Counted from the stretch's first letter, positions 35,390 through 48,403 are shown. The stretch is 64,000 nucleotides of DNA from Bursaphelenchus xylophilus (GCA_904066235.2 CAJFCV020000001.1:14627291-14691290); one strand, 5' to 3'. The notes: generated from the letters alone by a model not told the origin. Numbers and translations are program-made.

Positions 35390-35690
35390 AAATGACCAGC
35401 CAGACGGGTTTTTAAACCACAAATGTTTTTGAGAACACGTCGCGACAAAAAAGTTTTCGTTGAATTAAAGTGTAATTTTTGTGGGTTCCCCTCGATTGTT
35501 ATCAGCCCCGTTGACCAAACCGATTCGTTCTTTGTTCTTTCTCGGAAAACAAATTTCGAAAATTGGACTGTTCCACCGTATGTTTCAACCCAAAAAAACT
35601 TGATTGTTTCTCTCCGGAATTGCGATAAACATGTTGTGAGTTGAAGGTACATGTCTTTGTAAAACTTTTTGAACCCGTTGACCAAAGATT
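35390..35690 (-). pseudogene. Orphan exon-like reading frame
   Basis: About 100 minus-strand codons are open with protein-like composition (FFWVETYGGTVQFSKFVF, then LITIEGNPQKLHFNSTK) in DNA of higher complexity than its surroundings. The frame meets a good donor, ACAGTAAGTTTT, near 35387. No partner exon was found downstream in cluster 9 and no family is recognised. It could be an isolated exon or gene relic; confidence is low. Confidence 0.25.
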
Positions 35691-35860
35691 TCGGCCGAAA
35701 AATTTGAGATTTTCAAAAATTTTTCGATCAAGCTGTCATGGATAATATAATAATAGTCACTAGTCAATGGGAAACAGACAGATTGGTCTGAAATTTTGCA
35801 TAGGTACTTTAAATAAGCTGTAATTTAATTACGAAAAATTTCAGATCGTAATTTATAAGG

Positions 35861-36710
35861 ATTACCGAGATATTCAACAGTCTTTCGAGAGAGTATGGAA
35901 AATGAGGAGACGGTCAGAGAAACTCCGTTTTTTGCCTATATCTCCTCGAATATCGGTCGGAAAAAAATGATTTTTCGTAGGAATATTGTACTACCCACTA
36001 CAAACAAAATGTCAAATTTTTCATTTTGAAAATCGAAAAAAAAAATTCACAAAAAAATTTCAAAATTTATTCAAAAAAAACGCAAAATATATTACACTCG
36101 CTACAATCAAAATTAAAATATATCCGTAATAACCTGCAAATTAACTACGAAAAATTTTAAAACGCAATTTGCAAGAATTACCGAGATATTGAATAATCCT
36201 CCAAGAGAGTGCGGAAAATGAGGAGACGGTCAGAGAAAACCCGTTTTTCGCCTATATCTCCCCGAATACCGCTGGGAAAAAATTGATTTTTCATCAAAAT
36301 ATTGTGCTACCCATTACAAACAAAATACTAATTTTTCATTTTGAAAAAAAAAAAAAAAATTCAAAAAAAATTTCAAAATTTATTCAAAAAAACGCAAAAT
36401 ATATTACAATTGCTACAATCAAGGCTAAAATAAAGCCGTAATAACCTGCAAATTGACTACAAAAAATTTTGGATCCCAATTTGCAAGGATTACCGAGATA
36501 TTCAACAATCTTTCGAGAGAGTGCGGAAAATCAGGAGACGGTCAGAGAAAAACCGTTTTTCGCCTATATCTCCCCGAATACCGCTGGGAAAAATTTGATT
36601 TTTCCTAAGAATATTGTAGTAACCACTGCAAACAAAATCTCAATTTTTCATTTTGAAAATCAAAAAAAAATTCAAAAAATTTTCAAAATTTATTCAAAAA
36701 AACGCAAAAT
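35861..36710. repeat. 314-bp tandem repeat, about 2.7 units
   Basis: ATTACCGAGATATTCAAC-type starts occur at 35861, 36177 and 36489. Each unit continues GAGGAGACGGTCAGAGAAA and TCGCCTATATCTCC, ending in A-rich DNA with a TATATTACA word. A diverged single copy lies at 14.45-14.53 kb. Confidence 0.85.
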
Positions 36711-36713
36711 ATA

Positions 36714-38174
36714 AAGCGGGTGATAAAAGATTTTCTGAAAAATTTTTGAAATTTTTGTGTTTTTACTTTTTTTTTGAAAAAAAAGTAAATTTTCAGTTTA
36801 CTTTCCGGAAAATGCAAAAGAAAGTCAATTTTGTTTCTGGCTTTCCGACTTCAAGGTCGGGAGTAGGATCGGATCTTACTCCCCGCTCGGAGTCGCGGAA
36901 AGTCAGAGCTTGTTTTTACTTTCATCCTCTTTTTGGCCCCGCACTGCAGGTTGCAAGGTTGACGCCAAGTCTTTCCCTGATGTGTCACGTTTTTCTCTTC
37001 CGAAAAAATTATTTTTATGTTTGTGCGATGTTCTGAAGCTATGTTCTCCACGAAGATGGGCTAAAAAGTGATCAAGTAAGTTAGCATTAGCAAGAGGAGA
37101 TGTACGTTTTTCATTTGACACCAAAATTTTCCCTTTTATTTCAGATAAAGGTACAAAATTTTTCCAATTTGTAAAGCTTCATGACCATGGATAATGTAAG
37201 TGAGATTATCTCGTTTTTTGCTACGACGTCAAGATTCTAAGTCGGGAAACGTTTAGAGGTGACCCCACTCTCATGTATATTCCCCATGTATAAAACCCCA
37301 TAAATTTTGAGGAATAACGACGTAAAAGTTTCAAATACTATACTAACTTTCCAAAAAGTATGTTATACGAAAGTAAAACCTATGCAAACTATCTTCAAGT
37401 TATTGTTACAACGTTATTTGAGCCTTACTACGTTATTAACTCAGTTTAGAACGCCTTCGTGGCAAAAATCTGGCGGATCTGAGCGGATTTCGATATTGTA
37501 CATGACACCTAGAAATCAAAATTGGTGGCGTTTGATAGATAGAGTATATAACAAATACAGGATAACAAAAACAGGGTGTCCTCTAGAACTCGCCAGCCTA
37601 GAACTGTTAACTCCAATAACGGAACAAAAAACGCGATAAGCGCACTTACATTATCCATGGTCATGAAGCTTTACGAATTGGAAAAAATTTGTACCTTTCT
37701 CTGAAATAAAAGGAAAATTTTTGGTGTCAAATGAAAAAAGTACATCTCCTCTTGCTAATGCTAACTTACTTGATCACTTTTCCGCCCATCTTCGTGGAGA
37801 AAATAGATTCACAACTTCAAAAAAATCAAAACGTTTCTTCCGGGAGAGAGAAATTTGACACATCTGGAATTCCCGGGCGCAGCTCGCAAAAATAGTTTTG
37901 AAGAAAATAAATTGGCTTGCGGGTGAGTAAAAACGGCATCCTACTCACCAGCCAAAATAGGCGAGCCATTTTTGTTTCAACTTTCCGGATCGACCTTTTG
38001 GCGAGCCATTTTCGATCCAACTTTCCAAAAATTTGTCGTTCGGAGTAAGAATGTTTTTTGACTTTCCGAAATCGAAAATTTCCGGAAAATTTTCAAAATT
38101 TACTTTTCTTTTTAAAAAAAAGTAAAAACAGAAAAATTTCAAAAATTTTTCAGAAAATCTTTTATCTCCCGCTT
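36714..38174. mobile_element. 1.46-kb TIR element, copy 1
   Basis: The ends AAGCGGGNGATAAAAGATTT are inverted and flanked by TATA on both sides (the palindromic TATA could be target duplication or part of the TIR). About 60 bp of the ends pair well and the next arm section has diverged. An inner inverted pair holds CATGACCATGGATAATGTAA (about 37180 and 37640). No transposase ORF. It lies 55 bp downstream of the ARMC5-like stop codon, in inverted orientation to copy 2. Confidence 0.85.
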
Positions 38175-38229
38175 TATATATTACAATCGCTACAATCAAA
38201 ACTAAAATATATCCGTAATTGGCTCAAAA

Positions 38230-41200
38230 TTAAAAATCCCATGCGATCGCGGGGCGATTTGTATGCTGGACGTTCGAAACGAAGCTTTTTAACAAGTCGA
38301 GGAACAGTTGGATGGAGACAGAATTCGCGGCCAACGCTTTGAGAGCTTCGATTTGCTGGGAAGTTGTCGAAAATTTCAAAAAAACCAACGACAAAATGTC
38401 CCCAAATCGATCGCGATACAACCAAGAAGACAGGATTACGGGCAAAAAATCGAGAAAACTGGTGCCATCGATCAATTTTCGGGCGATTCCGTCCGTCCTG
38501 AGGATCTGTTCGGAGAGCTCGGTGCATAAATATTTGTCCGCCATCTGTAACGAGAGTTTTTAGACAAAATTTTGGGAGAAATCGGGAAAAAATTTAAGAA
38601 AAAAATTATACTACACATGAAAAAAAATGCTCAAAATTTATAAAAAATAGCTCAGAAATCCCTCTCGTAATCTGTGTTGAGCTCTAAAGAACATTTGAAA
38701 TTTCCTTGACATCTAAAAAGCTTAAATTGTATGGAAATTTTATATTATCCATCATGGATAATATAAAAAACCGCTCAAAATTTTAAACAAGTATGCCAAA
38801 TTCATAAAATACGGTCTAAAATGCCTCCTCAAACTCACAATACACCTCAGAAATCCTATGTACAAGAATTTCAATCGAAAATCATCAAATTTCTCATGGA
38901 TAACATAAAAATAACATCAAAAATCTAAATCTCCCAATTTTTTCTCTTCAAAAAAGTCCCCATTAATCTTTTCAAACCTCAAAACATCCATCCCACCTTT
39001 GCCCAGCCTCAAATCCCACATTTCTCTTCAAGAGAAACACTTGACCCAAAACCCCCAAAAATGGGTCAACTCTTCCCCTTGCCCGAAACTCACATGTAAA
39101 AGGCTGACACAGGTCTTAACATCGTCCACTTTGACGCAATCGGAGTCTCTACATCCAGAGAGATAATGGATAAACGTGATAAATTCTTTCTGATCATATT
39201 CTTCTTCATCCAAATCCACCTTGAAATTGATCGTTTCCGAGGCATTTTCAACGAAACTATGGTCGACCAGCCCCTGAAATAGATGAATTAGAGCCTAAAA
39301 TTCACTAATTTTAACCGATAACTACCAAAAACTTCCAAAAATCATCAAAACTTTACAAAATTACCTTATTTTAGGCACAAATTCCCCAAAACTCACCTGA
39401 AAATACCCCCTCGTGGTCTTCAAATACTCTTTCTTGACTTTTTTGAGAACTTCACCGCTGGAGCTTTCAAAAATAACTTGAGGTTCACCTTCTTCAGCTT
39501 CCAGTAGCTGACATTCTCCTTCATGTTCATGAGTTCCCTCCACTTTTCCAATGACCTTGCTGAGGTACCGCCTGGACACCAGAAGACCAAGAACAGCCAA
39601 TACGTCCTTTATCAACTCGTTTTCTTCGATATCTTTCTAAAAATACAAATTTTTTTGCTAATTGAATATTAGTTCTTCATGGATAATATAAAGCGGGAGA
39701 TAAAAGATTTTCTGAAAAATTTTTGAAATTTTTCTGTTTTTACTTTTTTTTTAAAAAAAAAGTAAATTTTGAAAAATTTCCGGAAATTTTCGATTTCGGA
39801 AAGTCAAAAAACATTCTTACTCCGAACGACAAATTTTTGGAAAGTTGGATCAAAAATGGCTCGCTAAAAGGTCGATCCGGAAAGTTGAAACAAAAATGGC
39901 TCGCCCATTTTGGCTGGTGAGTAGGATGCCGTTTTTACTCACCCGCAAGCCAATTTATTTTCTTCAAAACTATTTTTGCGAGCTGCGCCCGGGAATTCCA
40001 GATGTGTCAAATTTCTCTCTCCCGGAAGAAACGTTTTGATTTTTTTGAAGTTGTGAATCTATTTTCTCCACGAAGATGGGCGGAAAAGTGATCAAGTAAG
40101 TTAGCATTAGCAAGAGGAGATGTACTTTTTTCATTTGACACCAAAAATTTTCCTTTTATTTCAGAGAAAGGTACAAATTTTTTCCAATTCGTAAAGCTTC
40201 ATGACCATGGATAATGTAAGTGCGCTTATCGCGTTTTTGTTCCGTTATTGGAGTTAACAGTTCTAGGCTGGCGAGTTCTAGAGGACACCTCACTTCAGTT
40301 TTGTTATATACTCTATCTATCAAACGCCACCAATTTTGATTTCTAGGTGTCATGTGCAATATCGAAATGCGCTCAGATCCGCCGGATTTTTGCCACGAAG
40401 GCGTTCTAAACTGAGTTAATAACGTAGTAAGGCTCAAATAACGTTGTTACAATAACTTGAAGATAGTTTGCATAGGTTTTACCTTCGTATAACATACTTT
40501 TTGGAAAGTTAGTATAGTATTTGAAACTTTTACGTCGTTATTCCTCAAAATTTATGGGGTTTCATACATGGGGAATATACATGAGAGTGGGGTCTCCTCT
40601 AAACGTTTCCCGACTTAGAATCTTGACGACGTAGCAAAAACGAGATAATCTCACTTACATTATCCATGGTCATGAAGCTTTACAAATTGGAAAAATTTTG
40701 TACCTTTATCTGAAATAAAAGGGAAAATTTTGGTGTCAAATGAAAAACGTACATCCCCTCTTGCTAATGCTAACTTACTTGATCACTTTTTAGCCCATCT
40801 TCGTGGAGAACATAGCTTCAGAACATCGCACAAACATAAAAATAATTTTTTCGGAAGAGAAAAACTTGACACATCAGTGAAAGACTTGGCGTCAACCTTG
40901 CAACCTGCAGTGCGGGGCCAAAAAGAGGATGAAAGTAAAAACAAGCTCTGACTTTCCGCGACTCCGAGCGGGGAGTAAGATCCGATCCTACTCCCGACCT
41001 TGAAGTCGGAAAGCCAGAAACAAAATTGACTTTCTTTTGCATTTTCCGGAAAGTAAACTGAAAATTTACTTTTTTTTCAAAAAAAAAGTAAAAACAGAAA
41101 AATTTCAAAAATTTTTCAGAAAATCTTTTATCTCCCGCTTTATATAATGGAAAGTCGATAGAGTAAATAAATAAAAAAGGTATTGAAAGAGTGTCATAAG

Positions 41201-44200
41201 ATTTTTAAAACACATTTTTGATGGTGTTAGCCCTTCGAAGCGGCATATTTTGGCATTCAGTGGTCTCAAAAACACAATGCCAAATTTGGCGGGGATTCAA
41301 ATTTTAATTTTCCAAACTTTCCAAAATAGAACCACGGAGTCATATAGACTCTCAGTGGGTCGCCCACAAGCGTTTTCAAGTCTTTTTTTCATCTCTTTCA
41401 ACCTTCAAAACACAATGCCAAATTTGGCGGGGATTCAAATTTTAATTTTCCAAACTTTCCAAAATAGAACCACGGAGTCATATAGACTCTCAGTGGGTCG
41501 CCCACAAGCGTTTTCAAGTCTTTTTTTCATCTCTTTCAACCTTCAAAACACAATGCCAAATTTGGCGGGAATTCAAATTTTAATTTTCCAAACTTTCCAA
41601 AATAGAACCACGGAGTCATATAGACTCTCAGTGGGTCGCCCACAAGCGTTTTCAAGTCTTTTTTTCATCTCTTTCAACCTTCAAAACACAATGCCAAATT
41701 TGGCGGGAATTCAAATTTTAATTTTCCAAACTTTCCAAAATAGAACCACGGAGTCATATAGACTCTCAGTGGGTCGCCCACAAGCGTTTTCAAGTCTTTT
41801 TTTCATCTCTTTCAACCTTCAAAACACAATGCCAAATTTGGCGGGGATTCAAATTTTAATTTTCCAAACTTTCCAAAATAGAACCACGGAGTCATATAGA
41901 CTCTCAGTGGGTCGCCCACAAGCGTTTTCAAGTCTTTTTTTCATCTCTTTCAACCTTCAAAACACAATGCCAAATTTGGCGGGGATTCAAATTTTAATTT
42001 TCCAAACTTTCCAAAATAGAACCACGGAGTCATATAGACTCTCAGTGGGTCGCCCACAAGCGTTTTCAAGTCTTTTTTTCATCTCTTTCAACCTTCAAAA
42101 CACAATGCCAAATTTGGCGGGAATTCAAATTTTAATTTTCCAAACTTTCCAAAATAGAACCACGGAGTCATATAGACTCTCAGTGGGTCGCCCACAAGCG
42201 TTTTCAAGTCTTTTTTTCATCTCTTTCAACCTTCAAAACACAATGCCAAATTTGGCGGGAATTCAAATTTTAATTTTCCAAACTTTCCAAAATAGAACCA
42301 CGGAGTCATATAGACTCTCAGTGGGTCGCCCACAAGCGTTTTCAAGTCTTTTTTTCATCTCTTTCAACCTTCAAAAACACAATGCCAAATTTGGCGGGGA
42401 TTCAAATTTTAATTTTCCAAACTTTCCAAAATAGAACCACGGAGTCATATAGACTCTCAGTGGGTCGCCCACAAGCGTTTTCAAGTCTTTTTTTCATCTC
42501 TTTCAACCTTCAAAACACAATGCCAAATTTGGCGGGAATTCAAATTTTAATTTTCAAAAGACCCCAAAAGTCATAAGGAGTCCAGCAAGTGCGCAGAAAG
42601 TCTTTCCAAGTCTTTTTTCTTCTCTTGAAACCTCTAAAACACAATGCCAATCTTGGCGGAAATTCAAATTTTAATTTTCCAAACTTTGCAAAATGGAACC
42701 ATAGAGTAATACAGACTCTCAATGAGTCGCCCACAAAGTATTTCCAAAAATTTTTTCATCTCTTTCAACCTTCAAAACACAATGCCAAATTTGGCGGGAA
42801 TTCAAATTTTAATTTCCCAAACTTTCCAAAATAGAACTACAGGGTAATATCTACCGGCAAAAACTTGCCCACAAAGTATTTACGGGTCTTTTTTCATCCA
42901 TTGCAGCCTCCAAAACACAATGCCAAACTCGGCGGGAATTCAAATTTTAATTTTCCAAACTTTCCAAAATAGAACTACAGGGTAATATCGACTCTGAATG
43001 AGTCGCCCACAAGCTTTCTCAAGTCCTTTTTTCGTCCTGTCGCACCTCTAAAACACAATGCCAAATTTGGCGGGAATTCAAATCACAAAAATTTTCTACC
43101 GCATTTTCATGGCTTTTAGGAAATTTCCTGACCCCCAAATCATTTTTCACTCGGTATCTTACCTCCGTTTCATTTTCCAGACATTGTTTTAGGTACTCAA
43201 AAATCCCCTCCAAGGGTTTGACTCTTTCACTGAATCTGCTCCTCCTTTCGCTGCTTTTCAGCAAAAGCAATCCATTCAGCAGTCCGTAGAGGTGTGTTTT
43301 TTGTTCCATCGAACTGATTTGCATGTTCAGGACGCCCATTCCGAAGCTGGAGTCCACTTCGTTCACAAAGTCGTTCAGAATCTCGAACCCATAGCGCGAT
43401 TTCTCCGCGCATTCGCTGCAAATTCTCGCGAATCGAGTGGACAAGCAGGGTCGGCGGATCAGTTCGAAGACCAGCAAGTATGGGAAACGGATTTCCAACA
43501 AGTTTGCAATGTGAAGCCGGACTCGGGCGACGCATTTCAGCGTGTGGGCCAGCTTGTCGTTGATCGAGGGCGATTTCCCGAGGTATCGGATGAATCCCCT
43601 GAGGACATTCGGCTGAATTAGGCAGTCCAGTTGAGTGTCGTCGTGGGAAATGAAGCGGTACAGCCACATGCAGTCGTTGATTATCTGAAATCGACCAAAT
43701 TGTAGTGAGAGAAACAGTTGACTCAAAAATGGTCAAGTCTTTCCCTCCATTGAAAATGGGTCGGTTCTATGCGATAAAATCAAAATAGGTATTCAAGACA
43801 TCTCTATTAAAAAGAGACTACAGTTTTATTTATCAAAAAAGCGTAAAAATCAACGAGAGAAAGACTTGACACATGGGTCAAGTCTTTCCCTGATAAAGAA
43901 AAGCGGCTCCACCGCGGAAATAAAACGAAATAACTACTGAAACACCCTTCACCAAGAACTTTTTTAGATACCTATCGCATTGGATACCCTTCAAACAAAA
44001 GAGTTTCCCAAAAAAATCTGAAAATCCCAAAAATTACCGTAATTCTTTTGTCCTCCGGTTCCTTCGTCGATGGGCTTTCGTCGTTACTAGCATACCCAAA
44101 GTAGCTGGCCGGGCTTGGGCTATGATCCCTGCTGGACGATGGAGGCGATGAGAGGGGGCTTAACGATGACATTGACATTGGACTAGTCGGATATAACGGG

Positions 44201-46673
44201 GAATTGGCGGGGCTGTAATTCTGAGGCGGAGAGTAGGAACTGTTGCGATACGTTGAAGGGAGAGGTGGTTTTCTCTATAATGACAACATTAAAATTAAGA
44301 AATTTGGAGAAAGTGACATTTTATACGAAAAGTTTTTTCTTCGTATAAAATGTCACCAAAAATAAAAAAAAATGAAATTACATTTTTGCTAATCTTAGAA
44401 AAAGCCAATTGACTAATCGTTAGTTCACACTTTAAAAATTTTAAACAAGCGACATTTTATACGAAAAAAATTCTTCGTATAAAATGTCACCAAAAGTAAC
44501 AAAAATGCTATTACATTTTTGCCGCTCTTAGAAAGAGCCTATCGACTTGGTTCAAAATTTTATAAATTTTAAATAAGCGACATTTTATACGAAAAAAAAA
44601 TTCTTCGTATAAAATGTCGCCTTCACAAAACGTCCTCTAATTCGCATACTCACCGCACTGGTCTCATAAGGATACAATCGAGAGTCATATTCTCCTCTAA
44701 CCGCCGCCTCCAGCTGATCTTCAGCTTCACCCTCGATCTTATGTTCTACTACATTATCTTGAAGGACTTCTTCCATCAATTTCAGGCACAATTCCATGAG
44801 TTGACTCTTATGGCAGATCCATGAGAGTCCAGGCGAATGGTGGATGAAGTTCTTAAAGCTTGCGACAATTTCCGATTGCTCTTTGAGACTTTTTATTGAG
44901 GTCATTCGCTCCAAAATGAGGTCGATTCCGCCGCCGAGGCGGAGGGCCGAGCGGCCGTAAGGCTCCTAAAATCATATAAATGTCCTTTTTGTTCCAATAA
45001 TCTCAAAAAGCAGCAACTGCAAAGAGCTTAGCCCAGTTTTTCCGCTCAGAGGAAGACTTGACCCATTTTGACCATTTTGGGTCAAGTCTTTCTCTCAGTC
45101 GAAAAACGACTGTACGCCTCCGGAAAGCGAAAATAAATAATCAGAAAGGTCTTATAAAAACTTTCTACGACTTACCACAGTAAAACTGATCAAAAATGAG
45201 CATAAATACTTGTCCAGAACGCCTTTTTGAACCACTTCTTCAATGACCCGTTGGTTGAACATTTCTCGCATTTGAAACGAGTATTTCGCTAAAAACACAA
45301 TCAGAGACTTCCATCTTTTTAGCAAATCGTCCTTGTCCTCTTTGATTTCACTGTACAAAATGTTCATCAAGGCCTCGTTGCAGGTGCTAAAACAATAAAA
45401 AATAGATTATTACACTTTTTGGAAGAAAAACATCAATAAAGATTTCAAATTACAACTTTTTATGGCTATCCACACAGACTTAAAGACCAAAATCCCACCT
45501 CTGAGCCAGTTGTCGTCCAAAATCTCGAATATACGTCGATTTACTGAGCAATTCCATGGTCGAAAGTATATTTACATCATCGATTATATCACCCTGAGGT
45601 AGTTGTTTGATCCGTACACCCATATAGTATGCGCTATTTGACATTACGACATGCTATAAATAAATTTTTTTAGAAATTATATTAACCTCATGGATAATAT
45701 AATTCTGTGTCATATTGATGTCAAAAATAGCTTGAATTGGGGGAAATTTAAAACTTTGGTCGCTCGAGGCATAACAGTGATATCTAGAGGGTTATTAGAA
45801 AGCCTCACCTTCACACACGACCTGTGTCGGGACAATTGCTTGATCACCCGGATTGATGCCTCATAAATAATTTTTTCCGTATCATTCAACATATACGCGA
45901 TTTTGTCCAGCAACGACGAATGTAAAGTGACTAGAGAGCATGTCTCTCGGTAATCAGCCAGATTACTGAGGAGTCGAAGCAAGGACGCCTTCAGAATTGA
46001 GTCATTTCTGAAGCCTAGTGCTGATTCCAGAAGCCTCAGGGAATTTGATGAAAAATTGGTCCCATTCAACTTCCGCAGCTGAAATTTTTTTCTGATTAGA
46101 AAGAATAGAACTTATTTTACCTTATACATGATAAAAATTATGATTCCAAACAAAATTCTCCGAGAAATCGACAAATTTATATTACACTAGGTATCGGATA
46201 AAAATTTCTCACCTCAACTGCCGCAGTAACCGTAAAATGGCACAGGTTTGCAATCAAACTGATCAACTCTTTGCACATGACAGTACCAAGCGGACTGTCG
46301 TTCAACTTCCATCCTCCGGACATCAGAATATCCATCGCATTCAGAAGCACATGGTAACATGAGAGATTCTCTTGAAAGAACTCCAAAACTGCCGCTTTTG
46401 TCGAGCATTTCTGCAAGTTCGAGACGTAGAATTTATTCATCCACCATGTGACATCGATTATTTTTGGTCAAAGTAAATCGCAACAAAAATTTTCGCAAAA
46501 TCATATTATTTTAGGTAACAAATCGACAGAAAATGGAAAATCTTAGTAAAATGACCTCTTACTTTTTTCAATTTCGTAATAATTTGATGGAATTTGACCA
46601 CATTCTTCTCCTTGAGCACCTTTTTCGTCTCTTCCACAAGGACCTGTGCACTGGTCGAAGGCTTTGGTGGCAT
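38230..46673 (-). CDS. armc5: ARMC5-like armadillo/BTB protein
   Basis: Eleven exons join in phase to 916 aa: 46563-46673, 46213-46410, 45809-46078, 45499-45653, 45176-45386, 44654-44965, 44038-44274, 43163-43684, 39397-39636, 39094-39273 and 38230-38544. Residues about 38-420 are armadillo-type repeats (SLIANLCHFTVTAAVE, LLRLLSNLADYRETC). Exon 7 is a Pro/Ser-rich linker (SPPQNYSPANSPLYPTSP) and exon 8 a helical block. The C-terminal part has a BTB-like core (INFKVDLDEEEYDQKEFITF, then HYLSGCRDSD) followed by ADKYLCTELSEQIL, as in ARMC5. Overall order and length (human ARMC5 about 935 aa) agree. ARMC5 is known as a CUL3 adaptor acting on RNA polymerase II subunits. The identification rests on architecture, so an ARMC5-related protein is possible. 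Intron 8 (3.5 kb) contains a minisatellite and a transposon. Confidence 0.75.
39691..41140. mobile_element. 1.45-kb TIR element, copy 2 (inverted)
   Basis: Same family as copy 1 at 36714, in the opposite orientation and nearly identical through most of its length (blocks such as TAGCATTAGCAAGAGGAGAT). It sits in intron 8 of the ARMC5-like gene with TATA flanks. The primary transcript of that gene would include this copy, and read-through would include both, giving a potential long duplex. Confidence 0.85.
41273..43080. repeat. 138-bp minisatellite in ARMC5-like intron 8
   Basis: CACAATGCCAAATTTGGCGG starts units at 41273, 41411, 41549, 41687, 41825, 41963, 42101, 42239 and about 42378. These are nearly identical (a GGGGATT/GGGAATT variant marks subsets). 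Three to five diverged units follow to about 43080. Because 138 is a multiple of three, a 394-codon frame stays open across it on the plus strand, but this is not a gene. Each unit contains TTTGGCGGGAATTC, which resembles an E2F site. A single diverged copy lies at 4815-4840. Confidence 0.95.
43700..43895. repeat. Two GACTTGACC/GGTCAAGTC hairpins
   Basis: AGAGAAACAGTTGACTC ... GGTCAAGTCTTTCCCT (43707-43745) and GAGAGAAAGACTTGACACAT followed by GGGTCAAGTCTTTCCCTG (43856-43893) are near-perfect inverted repeats with small loops. The same hairpin occurs at about 23878, 39025, 45050 and 61220. Confidence 0.8.
44315..44621. repeat. Three hairpins GACATTTTATACGAA/TTCGTATAAAATGTC
   Basis: Perfect 15-bp inverted arms with 8-13 bp loops occur at 44315, 44451 and 44579 (spacing 136 and 128) in intron 6 of the ARMC5-like gene. 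The intervening DNA is also repeated, so this is a short tandem array whose unit carries a hairpin. Confidence 0.85.
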
Positions 46674-48403
46674 GTTGAATATACCCGTCTAGATCAACAT
46701 AAAAATCATCGCCAAATCGCACAAAAACACTGCAGACACCCAATTCCGTCGAGAATTTGCAATTTCACAAAAAGATTTTACAATTCCGAAACCTTAAACA
46801 GAATGCCAAGAATTTCGTGGCATTCCAATCTTTCGCGGCGGGACGCAAACCAGTTGTTATGAAGCGTTCCTTCCACGAGAAATTCCTAGTCAATGCGGGC
46901 TGGACGACCCGATTCTCCCACTGAGACCGTTTCGCGCGCCTGGATTCCCCAAAATATTGCTCAAAACGCTCGGCTAGCTGGCCTTCCCATGGGTTGCGGA
47001 ATTCAGCGAGATTTTTGAGGGAGTTCTTTTCGGTTTCGTTCGGCTTTTTATGGAGTGCAAATTTTTATAGAATAATGTTGCAGAGGGAGTTTTTTCGGCG
47101 GGTTTTTTTCCGTTTCCCTCGATTAATTGCAGTTTTTGGATATTATTTTTGATATTATACTAGATTATTTGATGCCAGGCTGGGATTATTGACGATTTTT
47201 GTCTGAGATCTCCAATTTATTGAAGACTTTGAAATTCTCTCATCTCCTAGGTTCATTTGCGGTCAAAATCTTGAGGATTAACTGTTTTTTACTCAAAATT
47301 TATTAGTTATTACCTAAAACCGGAAATTTTAAACTTTCGATTATTTATTTATTGTTTGCTCTATAACTTTATTGCTGATTGTGTTTTGCAGCTGTTTTCG
47401 TGGGTTTTATGTTTGTTTTTGCAGGCTATTCAACAGTTTTGGCGGGTAAACTTGCTAATCTGTCGAAACAGGGAGATCCTTTTTTAATTTGGGAATTTAT
47501 GCCGGAGGGCTTTGAATTTTTACCTTGGTTTATGGTGTTGTACGAAGCTTCTGGTCGGTAGATTCTATTCAGAGTTATTTGCAGTGATTTTAGTGATGTT
47601 TTCTACAAGAATTTTTCAATTTACCTTGTTTTAGGTATCAAAACTTTAAATTGTTCGAATCTTGAGAATTCGATTAAAATAAAAAGTTTTAATGGCAAAA
47701 GTGCATTGAGTGGGCTATATTAAACCTTTCTGCATCAACAGTTCAATGGAATTAATATTTTTTTGAAATTATATTACACTTGATATTAACCCTCAATTGC
47801 ACTGTGCGGCGCCGTTCAAACCAGCAAATTCCGAGCCAAAAGCAAGCCCAAGGCAATTGGTACCCGATTTTGGCGCTGCTCCGTCCATCCTCGTCCGGTT
47901 GTATGTCCAGCAGCCGAGCCCCAAAGCGCCTTCACGATCGGGTCGCGTTCTGTCGGAGAAGCGCGCGATTTCGCGTTCCGACCAGCCAGACCCCCCTTTT
48001 CATTCTCCCCCCTTGCTTTTGGGCGCCATTTTTCTGCGGGAAGCGCCTCAAGTATCGCTCAATAACATATATGGGATATTGGGCTGGAAAGGTGATCTCG
48101 GGTCTAAAACAATGTCGGACAAGTCGGTACTTTACTTTTTTTTGTCGTTTATGGGCGATTTGTGGTAGAAAAAACTTTTTACAAGTGTGGATTTATCGTT
48201 GTTTTGCAAAAGAAAAGAAATTTTTTTTATACCTAGTGCAATATAATTTTTGAAAAAATTGTGGTAAAAAAGTAATCTGAGACCTTTTTACTGACCTCTG
48301 CATCTCATTTTAATTATTTTTACAACTTTTTAACGCGAGTCTTGACTGTTTTTCGCGATTTTCCTAAAAAAATTTATATTAGTTTTAAAAAATTTTTACA
48401 GGT
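46674..48403. promoter_or_regulatory. Divergent intergenic region between ARMC5-like gene and polybromo
   Basis: This 1.7-kb region must hold both promoters. A GC-richer patch (46780-47000) adjoins the ARMC5-like start and another (47799-48070) precedes polybromo. The latter begins with a lone GCACTGTGCGGCGCCG at 47799 and contains TTTTGGCGC, resembling an E2F site. A short hydrophobic frame at 47379-47561 (FMFVFAGYSTVLAG) follows a TTTGCAG but has no supporting exon. Motif copies TATTATACTAG (47152) and ATTATATTACACTTGATAT (47767) are present. Confidence 0.45.

Noticed and set aside
41250..42434. 394-codon repetitive protein
   Set aside because: It follows from a 138-bp tandem repeat divisible by three, lying in an intron of a gene on the opposite strand. 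The frame ends when one extra base enters the array.
47379..47561. 60-codon hydrophobic frame upstream of polybromo
   Set aside because: It follows an acceptor-like TTTGCAG but has no partner exon or family resemblance. Kept only as a note in the intergenic entry.
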